A stretch of 64,000 bases of DNA from an uncultured Collinsella sp. (GCA_902470765.1 CABRHW010000002.1:150401-214400); one strand, 5' to 3'. Shown: positions 48,592-59,600, counted from the stretch's first letter. Translations and numbers: made by a program. Notes: a model not told the origin generated them from the sequence alone.

Positions 48592-49062
48592 GTGGATACC
48601 CTTCCCATCACCACACCGCGCCAAGCTGGCATCTACGTGCGCCAGGCACGCGAGGCTCAGGGTCTCACCCGTGCCGCCCTCGCTAATAAGGCCGGTGTTT
48701 CGGAGCGCCTGCTCGCATCGCTCGAGCTAGGAGACGCCACCGGCATTCGACTCGACAAGTTGCTGGCGATTTTCGACGCTCTTGGACTGGCACTCGCAGC
48801 ACAAGGGGATATCGGCGAAGCGAAAAACGAGCGACCAGTCGACGCCCCGCATGCCAATCCGCTGCCTCGCAGCATCCCCAGGCGCCATCACACTCAACGT
48901 CCTCATCATCGCAACCGTCGTAGTACCGCCATTTCGGCTCTTCCAGATGTCCCCTTTACATCCGCACTCTACGACGAGGTCTTCGCCGATTTCGCCATGT
49001 CCAATCTCGGAGTCTCGATTGCCGCAAACGCATCTAGCAAAACCAAGCCCGAAGGGAAATAG
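48592..49062 (+). CDS. hipB: HipB-like XRE antitoxin/repressor
   Basis: DNA-binding antitoxin of 156 residues, starting with GTG after AGGAGAT. The XRE helix-turn-helix spans about residues 15-70 (REAQGLTRAALANKAGVSER ... RLDKLLAIFDALGLAL). It has an unusual C-terminal extension of about 80 residues with a His/Arg-rich stretch (PRRHHTQRPHHRNRR), then an acidic tail. E. coli HipB is only 88 residues. hipA follows after 3 nt. The pair should repress itself through the 15-bp inverted repeat. Confidence 0.88.
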   Translation: MDTLPITTPRQAGIYVRQAREAQGLTRAALANKAGVSERLLASLELGDATGIRLDKLLAIFDALGLALAAQGDIGEAKNERPVDAPHANPLPRSIPRRHHTQRPHHRNRRSTAISALPDVPFTSALYDEVFADFAMSNLGVSIAANASSKTKPEGK

Positions 49063-49065
49063 CCA

Positions 49066-50370
49066 ATGGCCAGAACATCACTTCGGACCATTATTTGCGG
49101 CGTACCTGCGGGAACGCTCACGCAAGATGAGAACGGTCTTATCAGCTTTACCTACGATCATGACTATGACGGGCCAGCCCTATCGACCAACATACCCGTA
49201 TCGAATCGCGCATACGGACAACAGGTCATGAATCCGTACCTGTTTGGCCTTCTACCCGACAGCGAGGACCAACGAAAAGCGATTGCCGCGGAATTCGACG
49301 TTAGGCCCAACAATCCCATCGCACTACTCAGCCGTATCGGACTCGACTGTCCGGGCGGCGTGCAATTTTGTGCCGAAGAAGATATCGACGCCGTCTTGCA
49401 TCGCACTGGCGAATACCGCCCTATAGACGACCACGAGATTGCCTTGCGCCTCAAGTCGATCAGGGATGACCGCGAGACATCGTGGATGGGCTTAGATGAA
49501 AGTTGGTCACTTGGAGGCAACCAGGGCAAGTTCGCACTCGCGCTCATAGACGGTCGCTGGTGCGAATGCGTGGGTTCCTCGCCCACGACGCATATTTTCA
49601 AAAATGGCGTCATCGGATTTAAACTTGAGGCTCTTAATGAGTTTGTCTGCATGAAAAGCGCCCAGCGCGCCGGTATCGCAACGGCAAACGTTGAATATCG
49701 CTTATTTGAGGACGAGCCCGCCCTCATTGTTGAGCGCTATGACCGCGTGAAAGTCAAAGACGGAACGATCAGGCGCCTACATCAAGAAGACCTCTGTCAG
49801 GCACTTGGGGTGATGCCCGCCCAAAAGTACACGGCAGACGGCGGCCCGACCACACGCGACATTCAAGAGCTCCTCGTAAATACGAGCCACCATCAACTTA
49901 ACCTGTATCTGTTTACGCAGATACTGTTCTTCAACGCCATTATCGGCGCACCGGATGCGCACGCGAAAAACTATTCCCTGCTCCTTGGAAACGGCGGCAC
50001 AGCTATGATGGCCCGTATGTATGACGTTGCATCGGTGCTGGCATACGAACGTATGCGGCGAAAAGCGCGCCTTGCCATGAGCGTTGGCGGCGAAAATCGT
50101 GTGGGGCGCATCGGTCCAGGCGCTATCCGCCGATACCACGGTATGGGAGACCCCGCGCTGGAGGCGACGCTCACCGATGCCGGGCTATCCGAGAAGTTTT
50201 GCTTTGCGACCATGATGGACCTCGCCTACGAGGTGCCCATTTGCATGGAAGAGGTCATGGACGAATACGCCGACCTGCCCGGCATGGCGGACCTGCGCGA
50301 GCATATGCTCGGCCCCGTCCGCGAAAACTGCCAGCGCACCCTCGACCTCATCAGGGCAGAAATGGACTAG
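49066..50370 (+). CDS. hipA: HipA-family serine/threonine kinase toxin
   Basis: Toxin kinase of 434 residues; E. coli HipA phosphorylates glutamyl-tRNA synthetase. The N-subdomain spans about 1-100. The serine/ATP-loop motif is WSLGGNQGKFALAL, the region IVERYDR follows, and the catalytic loop is GAPDAHAKNYSLL with the metal-binding MYDVAS. These match canonical HipA rather than the kinase at 40578. It is coupled to hipB. Confidence 0.9.
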   Translation: MARTSLRTIICGVPAGTLTQDENGLISFTYDHDYDGPALSTNIPVSNRAYGQQVMNPYLFGLLPDSEDQRKAIAAEFDVRPNNPIALLSRIGLDCPGGVQFCAEEDIDAVLHRTGEYRPIDDHEIALRLKSIRDDRETSWMGLDESWSLGGNQGKFALALIDGRWCECVGSSPTTHIFKNGVIGFKLEALNEFVCMKSAQRAGIATANVEYRLFEDEPALIVERYDRVKVKDGTIRRLHQEDLCQALGVMPAQKYTADGGPTTRDIQELLVNTSHHQLNLYLFTQILFFNAIIGAPDAHAKNYSLLLGNGGTAMMARMYDVASVLAYERMRRKARLAMSVGGENRVGRIGPGAIRRYHGMGDPALEATLTDAGLSEKFCFATMMDLAYEVPICMEEVMDEYADLPGMADLREHMLGPVRENCQRTLDLIRAEMD

Positions 50371-50402
50371 ACACCAGACTATTTCCCATTTTTCAAACAA
50401 AA

Positions 50403-50444
50403 GAGAGGGGGCACCCGTCGCAAAAGACCGGGCGCCCCCTCTCG
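50403..50444. terminator. Hairpin between hipA and pepD
   Basis: GAGAGGGGGC and GCCCCCTCTC form a 10-bp stem with an inner ACCCG/CGGG pairing. It lies between the convergent ends of hipA and pepD and may serve both; T-runs are weak. Confidence 0.65.
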
Positions 50445-50498
50445 TAATGTCATTTGCAATCTGCTAGCACGTGGCTCGGACTGCTGCCAGCGCGACCT

Positions 50499-51956
50499 TT
50501 ACGCAGCGAGGCGCTTGAGGACGTCGATGAGCAGCTCGTAGAAGCGCTCGGCAGAAGCGAGCTCCATGCTCTCGTCCGGGGTGTGGACGTCGGAGAGCGT
50601 CGGGCCCACGGCGATGGCGTCCAGGCCGTGTAGGGCCTCGGCAAACAGGCCGCACTCAAGGCCGGCGTGAATGGACTCGATGCGCAGCTCGGAGCCAAAG
50701 AGCTCGCGATAGCTCTCGACAAAGACGTCGCGGACCGGCGAATGCTCGGCATAGCTCCAGCCGGGATACTCAAACTCAAACTTGGCGTCGAAGCCCAGGA
50801 CATCGGCCAGCGTCTGCAGGCGGTCCTTGAACTCGTTCTGCAGCGAGGTGATCGAGGAGCGCGGAGACAACATGATCTTGACCTCGTCGTCAGAAGTGGC
50901 AACCACACCGATGTTGGAGGAAACCTCGACGGAGCCGTCGGTGGCGACGTTGCGGCGAATCACACCGTTGGGGGCAAGACGCAGGGCGCGGATGAGGGCA
51001 AGCGCGGACTTCTGGTCCATGGCCTCGACCTCGGCGCCGTCGGCAATCTCGACGGTGCAGGTAAAGCCGGGGTCGAAGACCTCGAGCTCGGCAGTGACGT
51101 CGGCGATGATGCCCTTTGCAATCTGGGCCGCGGCCTCGGCGGCAGCGTGGTCGGCGTAGACCAGAACAGCCTTGCACTCACGGTTGATGGCGTTGTCCTT
51201 AGTGCCGCCGTTAAAGCTGACGATGGCGGGCTCGCCGGCAACCATCAGGCGGTCGATGATGCGGGCCATGATGAGGTTGCCGTTGCCGCGCTCCAGGTGG
51301 ATATCGCTGCCGGAGTGACCGCCCAGCAGGCCGGAGATGTCGAGCGTGAGGGTGCTACCGGTCTTGTGCTCGCGCGCGATCGGGCAGGTGTAGGTAACGA
51401 CGACGCCGCCGGCGCAGCTGACGGTGGCAACGCCCTCTTCCTCGGAGTCAAGGTTAATCATGGTGCGGGCGCTAATCTGGGACTTGTCGAGCGTCTCGGC
51501 GCCGACCAGGCCAGTCTCCTCGTCGGTGGTGAATACGCACTCGAGGGCCGGATGGGCAATCGAATCGTCGTTGAGCACGGTAAGCATAAGCGCGACGGCG
51601 ATGCCGTTGTCGGCGCCCAGGGTGGTGCCGTTGGCGGTGAGAACGCCGTCCTTGACGACCAGGTCGATACCATCGGTCGTGAAGTCGTGCTCAACGGAGC
51701 CCAACTTGTCGCACACCATATCGATGTGGCCCTGCAGCATGACGGTCGGGGCATTCTCGGCGCCGGCAGATGCGGGCTTGCGAATGATGACGTTGTAGAC
51801 CTCGTCCTGATACACATCGAGACCGCGCTCCTTGGCAAACGCAACCAGGAAATCGCTGATGCCCTTCTCGTTGCCAGACCCACGGGGGATCGCGCTGATC
51901 TCCTCAAAGAAATGGAACAGCTGGGCGGGCTCGTAGCCGGTAATCTTGTAGTCCAT
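50499..51956 (-). CDS. pepD: Aminoacyl-histidine dipeptidase (PepD, M20 family)
   Basis: Cytoplasmic metallo-dipeptidase of 485 residues that cleaves Xaa-His and other dipeptides. Metal ligands are in VMLQGHIDMVCDK, TLGADNGIAVALML and TDEETGLVGAETLD. The lid domain includes GLLGGHSGSDIHLERGN. A final histidine region is in ESIHAGLECGLFAEAL. AGGAGG lies 5 nt before the ATG at 51956; the longer frame to 52061 is not supported. It is transcribed alone. Confidence 0.92.
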   Translation of the reverse strand: MDYKITGYEPAQLFHFFEEISAIPRGSGNEKGISDFLVAFAKERGLDVYQDEVYNVIIRKPASAGAENAPTVMLQGHIDMVCDKLGSVEHDFTTDGIDLVVKDGVLTANGTTLGADNGIAVALMLTVLNDDSIAHPALECVFTTDEETGLVGAETLDKSQISARTMINLDSEEEGVATVSCAGGVVVTYTCPIAREHKTGSTLTLDISGLLGGHSGSDIHLERGNGNLIMARIIDRLMVAGEPAIVSFNGGTKDNAINRECKAVLVYADHAAAEAAAQIAKGIIADVTAELEVFDPGFTCTVEIADGAEVEAMDQKSALALIRALRLAPNGVIRRNVATDGSVEVSSNIGVVATSDDEVKIMLSPRSSITSLQNEFKDRLQTLADVLGFDAKFEFEYPGWSYAEHSPVRDVFVESYRELFGSELRIESIHAGLECGLFAEALHGLDAIAVGPTLSDVHTPDESMELASAERFYELLIDVLKRLAA

Positions 51957-52104
51957 GGTGCCTCCTTGGCGCAACTGGTTAGACAGTAAGACATGCGACT
52001 TGTATATTCCCAGACTTTGCGTGCATAAACCAGTCGAAAACGCCGAGCGCCCTCGCATCATCGGCTAACGGCGGGGAAACACCACTTTATCAAGATAAAG
52101 CATA

Positions 52105-52632
52105 TTAGACGGGCCGCGCCGAAGGGACGCTGGACCCTTCAACCAACCTCAACGCTTGATCAACGTTTATGCATACGCCATTGGTATGCTTAATGAGATT
52201 TTTGTCCTCCGTCACGACGTAATCGACGTCGATGCGATTGGCAACGCCCAGCATCAGGTCATCCTCAAAGTCATTGTGATGCTGTTTGAACACAAACGAA
52301 TCAAAGACCTCGTCTGCGCCGACCGAAGCGATAATCGACTTTTGCCGAATAAGGCGGATGCACGCCCACGCCGTCTCGTCGGCACCGGCGATGGCTTCTG
52401 GAGTGAGAGCTCCCCCGCGGCGGGCGTCGGCCTTCATCGTCCTTCCCAAGATGTAATAGACATCTTTGACAGACAGGGAGGACGAGAAGAGGACGATATC
52501 CTCCGCTTCCGCTGCACGAGAAAAGAGCTCGACTATCGACCTGGTCGCATTCGTGCGAGCGAGAAAGTAATCTAGCCAGACGTTCGTGTCTACTAACAGT
52601 TTGAGCGTATGCTTCGTTCCGACGACGCTCAT
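52105..52632 (-). CDS. PIN-domain ribonuclease toxin
   Basis: Predicted toxin RNase of 175 residues. The PIN fold has LKLLVDTNVWLDYFL with the first Asp, an inner acidic segment (NDFEDDLMLGVANRI) and VTEDKNL with the last Asp. Its ATG overlaps the stop of the upstream antitoxin gene (ATGA), so translation is coupled. Most PIN toxins pair with VapB-type antitoxins, but here the partner is RelB/DinJ-like. Confidence 0.87.
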   Translation of the reverse strand: MSVVGTKHTLKLLVDTNVWLDYFLARTNATRSIVELFSRAAEAEDIVLFSSSLSVKDVYYILGRTMKADARRGGALTPEAIAGADETAWACIRLIRQKSIIASVGADEVFDSFVFKQHHNDFEDDLMLGVANRIDVDYVVTEDKNLIKHTNGVCINVDQALRLVEGSSVPSARPV

Positions 52633-52994
52633 GATTCGATCCAATCGCTAAATCTCTCGCTCATCATTTGGTCGTATAACTCGTCGTAATCGAAGGCCTC
52701 ATCGGTGCTCGGCCTCTGAATCGAGAACCGCTCGTAAAAACTCGAAACTAACGCAGCCCCTTCCGAGACATGGGGCAAACGTGTTTTCGATCGTATGTCG
52801 TCAGACGGGGCTTCGTCATTATTCTTTTTTGCGGGCATATGGCCGTTCTCGGTCAAATACTGCCACAGCTCCCTCACGGCTTGCGACGGCGTCATACCAA
52901 TCTGTGCCAAAACGGCGTCCCCGGCATCCTTGAGTTGGCGATCCATGCGCACGTTCATCTGAACCGGCCGTGAGTCTAGTATCGACATAGACAT
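52629..52994 (-). CDS. RelB/DinJ-like antitoxin
   Basis: Antitoxin of 121 residues. Residues about 10-50 form a ribbon-helix-helix: VQMNVRMDRQLKDAGDAVL, then IGMTPSQAVRELWQYLTENG, matching RelB/DinJ proteins. The rest is a longer acidic tail (SSFYERFSIQ ... DYDELYDQMMSERF) that likely wraps the toxin. AAGGAG is 5 nt upstream of the ATG. It likely binds the inverted repeat at 53007-53037. Confidence 0.87.
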   Translation of the reverse strand: MSMSILDSRPVQMNVRMDRQLKDAGDAVLAQIGMTPSQAVRELWQYLTENGHMPAKKNNDEAPSDDIRSKTRLPHVSEGAALVSSFYERFSIQRPSTDEAFDYDELYDQMMSERFSDWIES

Positions 52995-53006
52995 GTTGGC
53001 TCCTTT

Positions 53007-53037
53007 TGCTATACGCTTTCCTTAATTTAGTATAGCA
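53007..53037. promoter_or_regulatory. Operator of the RelB-like/PIN pair
   Basis: TGCTATAC (53007-53014) and GTATAGCA (53030-53037) are perfect 8-bp inverted arms, 15 nt apart. The minus-strand reading includes TATACT, a likely -10. It ends 13 nt from the antitoxin start codon. Confidence 0.7.
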
Positions 53038-53064
53038 TTTAGGATAAATACCGTTTTTACTAGA

Positions 53065-53094
53065 AAGGGGACGTCCCAGCTGGAACATCCCCTT
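53065..53094 (-). terminator. clpC terminator-like hairpin, GGGAC class
   Basis: AAGGGGA and TCCCCTT with inner GTCCC/GGAAC surround AGCT, 21 nt after the clpC stop on the minus strand. It contains GGGACGTCCC, linking it to the other GGGAC hairpins. Confidence 0.65.
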
Positions 53095-53114
53095 CATTCA
53101 GACTATTTCACACT

Positions 53115-55757
53115 TTACAGCGCGCCGGAACCGGCTTGCATCATGCCGCCGGGGCCCGAGGTCACGCCGCCGCTCACGGGCGCGACGTTGCCGGTGTGCG
53201 GAGCCGCCGGGGCGGTATCGCCACCGAGCGTGCCCGCCGGACGCGGTGCCGGAATCTCGCCCGTGCCGTGACTAAAGACAAACTTGCCGTCGGCCACATC
53301 GCACTGAACGGTATCGCCCTCGCCCCACTCACCGGCCAGCAGTTCCTCGGACAGCGGGTCCTCAATGAGCTTTTGGATGGCACGGCGCAGCGGACGCGCG
53401 CCATTGGTGAGGTCGGTGCCCTCGGCCACAATCTTGTCGTAGGCCGCATCGGTGAGCTTGATGTTCATGCCGTTGGCAATCAGGCGTTGACGCAGGTCGT
53501 CCACCAGCAGGTGCGCGATCTTGGTCAGATTCTCGCCCGAAAGCTTCTGGAACACCACGATGTCGTCGATACGGTTGAGCAGCTCGGGGCGGAACAGGCG
53601 CTTAAGTTCGCCCATCGCACGGCCCTTAATCTCGCTCGAGGTAAGGCCCTGCTCACCGGTGGTGCCAAAACCGACGCTCGCATCCTGCGCGATCTCGCGG
53701 GCGCCCACGTTGGACGTCATGATAATCACGGTATTGCGGAAGTCGACCGTCTTGCCCTGGCTATCAGTCAGGCGACCCTCCTCCAGCACCTGCAACAAAA
53801 TGTTGAAGATGTCGGGGTGCGCCTTCTCGATCTCGTCGAACAGCACGACCGAGTACGGGTGACGACGAACGGCCTTGGTAAGCTGACCGCCCTCGTCGTG
53901 GCCCACGTAACCCGGAGGGCTACCGATGAGCTTGGAGACCTCAAACTCGCTACCGAACTCGGACATGTCGAAGCTGATGAGCGCGTCCTTGCTGCCAAAG
54001 AGGTACTCGGCGAGCGTCTTGGCGAGCTCGGTCTTGCCCGTGCCGGTGGGACCCAGGAAGATAAAGCTGCCGCCGGGGCGACGCGGATCCTTGAGCGGCG
54101 AGCGGCTGCGGCGCACGGCCTTGGCGACGGCCTCGACAGCCTCGTCCTGGCCGATGATGCGGGTCTTGAGCACGCTTTCGGTCTGCAGCAGGCGCCGGCT
54201 CTCGCTCTCGGTGAGCGAGGAAACCGGCACGCCAGAGGTCACGGACACGATGTCGGCAATCTGGGCGACGTCGATGGTGAGCGGGCTGGCGTCGAGCTCG
54301 GCGGTCCAGGCGGCCTTGGCCTCGGCGAGCTCAATCTCGGCGGCCTTCTGCTGCTCGGTGATCTCGGCGGCCTTGTTCATGTCGTCGCTCTCGGTGGCCT
54401 CCTGCGCGGCGGCCTTGAGCTCCTCTATGCGATGCTCGGCCTCGCGCACCGGCTCGGGCGCGCGGTTGGCGGCGATGCGGGCGCGGGCGCCGGCCTCGTC
54501 AATGAGGTCGATGGCCTTATCGGGCAGGAAGCGATCCTGGATGTAGCGGTTGGAGAGGTTCGCGGCGGCCTCGATAGCACCCTGCGTATAGCGCACATGG
54601 TGGTGCTCCTCGTAGCGCGGCTTGAGCGCGGTCAGGATCTTGACCGTGTCCTCGACGCTCGGCTCCTCGACATCGATGGTCTGGAAGCGACGCTCGAAGG
54701 CCGGGTCCTTGGTGAGGTACTTGCGGAATTCCTCGGCCGTGGTGGCGCCGATAATCTGGAAGGCACCGCGCGCGAGCACGGGCTTGAGCATGGAGCTCGC
54801 GTCGATGGAGCCCTCGGCAGAGCCGGCACCGATGATGGTGTGCATCTCGTCAATAAACAGGATGACGTCGTCAGCTTCGGTGGCCTCCTGGATCACGTTC
54901 TTGAGGCGCTCCTCAAACTCACCGCGATACTTGGCGCCCGCAACGAGGCCCGGCAGGTCGAGCGTCCAGATGTTCTGGTTCATAAGGTTCTCGGGCACGT
55001 TGCCAGCTGCAATCTGCTGAGCCAGACCCTCGACGATGGCCGTCTTGCCCACGCCGGGGTCGCCCAAGATAAGCGGATTGTTCTTGGTGCGACGCGAAAG
55101 GATCTCCATCATACGCTGGACTTCCTTTTCGCGACCAATTACAGGGTCGAGCTCGCCGTCGCGCGCCTTCTGCGTAAGGTTGGTGGCGAACTGCTTAAGC
55201 GTATCGGTGCCGCTCCCCTTTTGCTGCGACGCGTCCGAGCCGCTAAAGAACGGCAGGCCCGCACCGGGACGCCCGGCACCGGCGCCGGCGAGCGGACGCT
55301 TCTTGTCCTGGTCCTTGGCGGTAAGTTTCTCGATAGCCTTTTTGATGGAGGCGGACGACACACCCAGGCGCATGAGGATGTCCATGGCCATGCCGTTACC
55401 CTCTTCGACGATGCCAATCAGCAAGTGCTCGGTCGACACGTAGGTCTGGTTGTTCTCACGTGCCACGCGGAAGGAGCGCTCCATCACGCTAATGACGAGC
55501 GGCGTAAAGGCAAGCTTGGCAGCCTCGGTCTCCTCGCTGGGCTCGGGAACCGTGGTCTGGACCTCCTTGAGGGTGTCCATGATGTCGTCGTAGGAGATAT
55601 CAAGCGAGCGCAGCGCCTCGGCAGCGATGCCCTCGTCCTCCTTGGCGAGTGCGAGCAGCAGGTGCTCGGTGCCCACCTTATTTGAGTGCAGATCGAGCGC
55701 CTCCTGTTTGGCCATCGACATGACCTTGCGCGCTCGATCGGTAAATCTATCTAACAT
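53115..55757 (-). CDS. clpC: ATP-dependent Clp protease ATP-binding subunit ClpC
   Basis: Hexameric AAA+ unfoldase that feeds proteins to ClpP, 880 residues. Two N-terminal Clp repeats span about 5-145 ([20 protein letters not shown]...). NBD1 has Walker A GDPGVGKT and NBD2 GPTGTGKT, with [16 protein letters not shown]. The middle domain is short, as in ClpC rather than ClpB, and [12 protein letters not shown] holds the VGF loop that docks ClpP. The C-terminus is a Pro/Gly/Ala-rich tail. The ATG at 55757 follows AAGGAA. No ctsR or mcsAB precedes it; no gene is seen in the 190-nt upstream gap. Confidence 0.95.
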   Translation of the reverse strand: MLDRFTDRARKVMSMAKQEALDLHSNKVGTEHLLLALAKEDEGIAAEALRSLDISYDDIMDTLKEVQTTVPEPSEETEAAKLAFTPLVISVMERSFRVARENNQTYVSTEHLLIGIVEEGNGMAMDILMRLGVSSASIKKAIEKLTAKDQDKKRPLAGAGAGRPGAGLPFFSGSDASQQKGSGTDTLKQFATNLTQKARDGELDPVIGREKEVQRMMEILSRRTKNNPLILGDPGVGKTAIVEGLAQQIAAGNVPENLMNQNIWTLDLPGLVAGAKYRGEFEERLKNVIQEATEADDVILFIDEMHTIIGAGSAEGSIDASSMLKPVLARGAFQIIGATTAEEFRKYLTKDPAFERRFQTIDVEEPSVEDTVKILTALKPRYEEHHHVRYTQGAIEAAANLSNRYIQDRFLPDKAIDLIDEAGARARIAANRAPEPVREAEHRIEELKAAAQEATESDDMNKAAEITEQQKAAEIELAEAKAAWTAELDASPLTIDVAQIADIVSVTSGVPVSSLTESESRRLLQTESVLKTRIIGQDEAVEAVAKAVRRSRSPLKDPRRPGGSFIFLGPTGTGKTELAKTLAEYLFGSKDALISFDMSEFGSEFEVSKLIGSPPGYVGHDEGGQLTKAVRRHPYSVVLFDEIEKAHPDIFNILLQVLEEGRLTDSQGKTVDFRNTVIIMTSNVGAREIAQDASVGFGTTGEQGLTSSEIKGRAMGELKRLFRPELLNRIDDIVVFQKLSGENLTKIAHLLVDDLRQRLIANGMNIKLTDAAYDKIVAEGTDLTNGARPLRRAIQKLIEDPLSEELLAGEWGEGDTVQCDVADGKFVFSHGTGEIPAPRPAGTLGGDTAPAAPHTGNVAPVSGGVTSGPGGMMQAGSGAL

Positions 55758-55949
55758 GCTCGTTTCCTTACATGAGTTCATCGAAATCAAAACGCCCGCC
55801 CGTCGGCGGCGCTTTTGTCTCTTTACCCACAGGTTGTCTATGTTAACAGCTGGAGGAATATCTATAAACCCGGCTCACATGAATGCAGGTTATGACCGCA
55901 TCGCGGGACTCACCGCGCGATGCGCGACAGGCGCCCAGCAAGAGAAACC

Positions 55950-56639
55950 CTAGGCGTCTTTCACCACGTCGGGACTCGTCGCACGCGATGCGCGATAGGC
56001 ATCGGCCTCCTTGGAGACGCGTTCGAGCAGCTCGGATGTATCGACGCCCTCGACTTGCGCGACCGTTTCCACCGTCTGCATGGCGACCGCCCTCAGGTAC
56101 GCGCACGCGCTGTCCCCCGGCTGCTCGAGGTCTATCTCCTCGCCGCCCTCCCGGACAAAGCCGACCGCCATCACAAAGCCCATGATGCCCGAGACCAGAA
56201 AGCCCACCGCAAAGCTCGAATCTGCCTTGAGCTCTTCTCCGTCGGGGTGGACGATCTCTCTCACGCGGTCGATGATGATCGTATGGATGCCCTGCACGAC
56301 CTGCTCGGCGGCACCCGCCCTCATGGTGATGACGATGCGCTGCAGCAGGCAGCGGACGTCGCGCCGGTCGAACGCCGAAAGGTCGCCCTCGCTCGAAAAA
56401 TGCCAGAGGGCATCGGTGATGAGCTCGTTATCCTGCAGCAGCTGGGCTATGGCGATGGCGACGAGTTCATCGAAATCGTGAAAATAGTAGTAAAACGTTC
56501 CGCGATTGCACTGGGCGGCGCGGGTCACCTCGCCAACCGACAGCTCGAAGATGCTGTTGTTCTCGATGAGCTCCCAAAACGCCTCGATGATACGGGTGCG
56601 TGCATCGGGCGCATCGGCGTCCTTACGCGGTCTCGCCAT
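55950..56639 (-). CDS. TetR-family transcriptional regulator
   Basis: 229-residue repressor. The N-terminal helix-turn-helix is RTRIIEAFWELIENNS ... SVGEVTRAAQCNRGTFYYYF, followed by a ligand domain of about 160 residues. ATG at 56639 is chosen because MARPRK is a usual TetR beginning; a GTG at 56648 is possible. Its start overlaps the last 17 nt of the activase gene, so both are co-transcribed. It probably controls that gene through the palindrome at 61112-61132. Confidence 0.87.
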   Translation of the reverse strand: MARPRKDADAPDARTRIIEAFWELIENNSIFELSVGEVTRAAQCNRGTFYYYFHDFDELVAIAIAQLLQDNELITDALWHFSSEGDLSAFDRRDVRCLLQRIVITMRAGAAEQVVQGIHTIIIDRVREIVHPDGEELKADSSFAVGFLVSGIMGFVMAVGFVREGGEEIDLEQPGDSACAYLRAVAMQTVETVAQVEGVDTSELLERVSKEADAYRASRATSPDVVKDA

Positions 56640-59600
56640 GCGCCTCACCGCACCCCTGCGCCTTGGCGTTCATGATGAGCATCTGAAGACGGTTCTCCAC
56701 GTTGGCGAAGCTCACGTCGGGATCGTAGTCGAGCGGCAGGAACTGCGCCGTGGGATACTGCTCCTTGAGCGCATGGATGAGCCCGCGCCCCACGACATGG
56801 TTGGGCAGACACCCGAACGGCTGCAGGATCACGAAGTTGCGGCAGCCGCGCTTGGCGTGCTCGAGAATCTCCGCCGGAATCAGCACGCCCTCGCCCGCAT
56901 CGAACGTATGGTGCAGGATCTTATCGCTCGCGCGCACGAGCTCGGGCATGCGCGTCGGCGGCTCGTAGAGCGGGCTCGCCGCGCCCAGGCGGTCGCAACG
57001 GTCGTGCGCGAGCTCGAACAGGTTGTCCGCCGTGGCGTACCAGGCCTTTTCGGGCAGCGACAGGTCGACGTGGAACTCGCGCGACTGCGCATGCTTGTAG
57101 AAATAGGTCTTGCGGATCACGTCGGTCATGCGCGCCTCGATGACCTCGAGCCCGTTGTCCTCGAGGTAGCGCTCGATCTCGTGGTTGGCGCCGAGATGGA
57201 AATTGAGCAGGTACTCGCCCACGATGAGAACGGTCGGATGCGGGTTCGAGCGGTCGTACGGAACGGCGTCCATGATCGCAAGCGCGCGTTTGAAGCCCGT
57301 CGCCTGGCCTCTCAGCCCGGAGCGCTCCATGCCCTCGATAACCTCATCGAGCGCGCGGTCGAACGCAGCGTCCGCCGCGCCCTTCTCGAGCTCGTAGGGA
57401 CGGATGCGCCTAAGCATGGCCTCGAGGGCATCGATCATGGGAAGACCGTAGGCGATCTGGATGCTCGGGCCAAGGCCGAGCTTGAAGCCCGGATGCGCAT
57501 TGTGGGCATCGACGTCGTCGTTGGTGAGCACCGGGACATAGTCGTATCCCGCGTCGTCGAGCGCGCGGCGCAGCAGGGGCATGTAGTGCGTCAGGCGGCA
57601 GTCGCCGATATACTTGCCAGTCACCACGGCGACGTCGTGCGGGTCGTACTTACCGCTCTCGAGTGCCGCGAGCGCCTCGCCGATCACGATTTGCGCGGGG
57701 AAGCAGATGTCGTTGTGCACATAGCGTTTGCCCAGGCGGATGGCATCCTCGCGCCCGATATCAAGGGCCTCGGCGCGCACGCCCTGATTGCGCATCGCCG
57801 CGGTCATGAGCCTGCAGAACGCATGGGAGGTGTTGGGGACCAGCGCGATCTTGTCGTGCCGGTCGCGCTTGGTGTACTTGACCTTATACGGGTCGTCGAG
57901 CGGATGGACCGCGTGCACCCGGGCGCCCTCGGCACGCTCCTCCGCGCGACGACGGTTGACCGACTCGATAAACGAACGCACGCGAATGCCCATGGGACCG
58001 GCGACGTCGCTCTCATCGAGCTTGATCATCATCGGAACCTTGGAGCCCATCTCGCCCATCATGCGCGCGATCTCGTCGGTGAGATACGCATCGTGGCCGC
58101 AGCCGAAGCTGCCCATCTGCACGAGCTCGAGCTCGGGCGTCGATGCGACGATGACCGCGCACGACAGCATGCGCGCATGATAGTTGTTCACGATGTCGAT
58201 GCGGCTGTTGGAAAGATCGACGTTGCAGACCCCCGGCACCGCATCGGGCGTCAGCACGGGGATGCCGCGCTCAGAGAAGAGCTTGGGCAGCCCGTGGTTG
58301 ACCAGCGGGTCGTTGTGGTACGGGCGCGAAGCGATCACCACCGCGTAGCCGCCGTCCTCGTGCACGTTCTCGAGCACCTGCCTGCCGCGCAGCTGCAGCT
58401 GGTTCTCAAACGTCTCCTGCGCGCGGTCCGCCTGCTCGGTCGCCTTGGCAACCAGGTCGGCATCGATATCGAAGGTCTCCTTGCACCACGCCTTGAGCTG
58501 GCGGTTTCGGTCGCCCTCGTCGTACCAGTGGAACAGCGGCGTATCGAACGGAACGCCGAAACGCTCCTCCGGGTTATCGGAATTGCGCATCACGTAGGGG
58601 TATCCCTTTACGACGGCGCACATCCACTCGCTGGTAGAGGCGGTGTTTTCGGTGGGCACCGTCGTGATGATGGGCATGAAGATGCGGTCGACGCCGGCGT
58701 CGACGAGATTGCGGATGTGCCCGTGGACGAGCTTGGCCGGGAAGCACACGGTGTCGGATGTGACGTGCGCCAGACCGCGCTCGTACATCGCCTTGGTGCT
58801 GCGTCCCGAGACGCGCACCTTAAAGCCGAGCGTGCTGAAGAACGTCGACCAGAACGGCATGGTGGCCCAGAACTCGAGCACACGGGGAATGCCGATCGTG
58901 ACATCGCGCCCCCCGCTGACGGGAACCGTGGGGTACGACTCGAACAGCAGCTTCTCGCGGTCGACAAAGAGATTGGGGGCAGCCGCGGTCCGGTCGCGCC
59001 CCGTGCCGGGTGCCTGTGCCTCGCAAGCACCCTGCGGACGCAGCTCCTCCGCCGCGGGAACCTCGCGCACGAGCTCATCCCATGAGATGGCGCCGCCGCG
59101 CGGGCAGCGATTGCCCGTGACGTAAAGCGAGCCGTCGCCAAATGCCACGACCGCGCGCTGGCAGCGGTTGTTGCACCGACGGCAGGTAACGCCGCCGAAC
59201 TCGCGATGCTCGAAGCGCTCCACGGCATCGAGCCCGATAAACGACGTGCCGGCGTCGCCCTTGCGGCATTCCTCGCGCGCGAGCAGGGCGATACCGATAG
59301 CGCCCATCAGCCCCGGGTGGGGCGCACGCGTGACGGGTTTGCCCAGATACTGCTCGAATGCGCGCAGCACCGCGTCGTTTCGGAACGTGCCGCCCTGGAC
59401 GACGACTTTGTCGCCCAGACGGTTGAGATTTGAAACGCGAATGACCTTGGTGAACACGTTCTCGATAATCGAACGGCAGAGACCGGCCATGATGTCGCCC
59501 GGACCCTTACCGCGCCGCTGCTCGGAAACGACGCCGCTGTTCATGAACACCGTGCAGCGGCTGCCGAGAACGGCGGGGGCTTTGGACGAAAATGCCTCGG

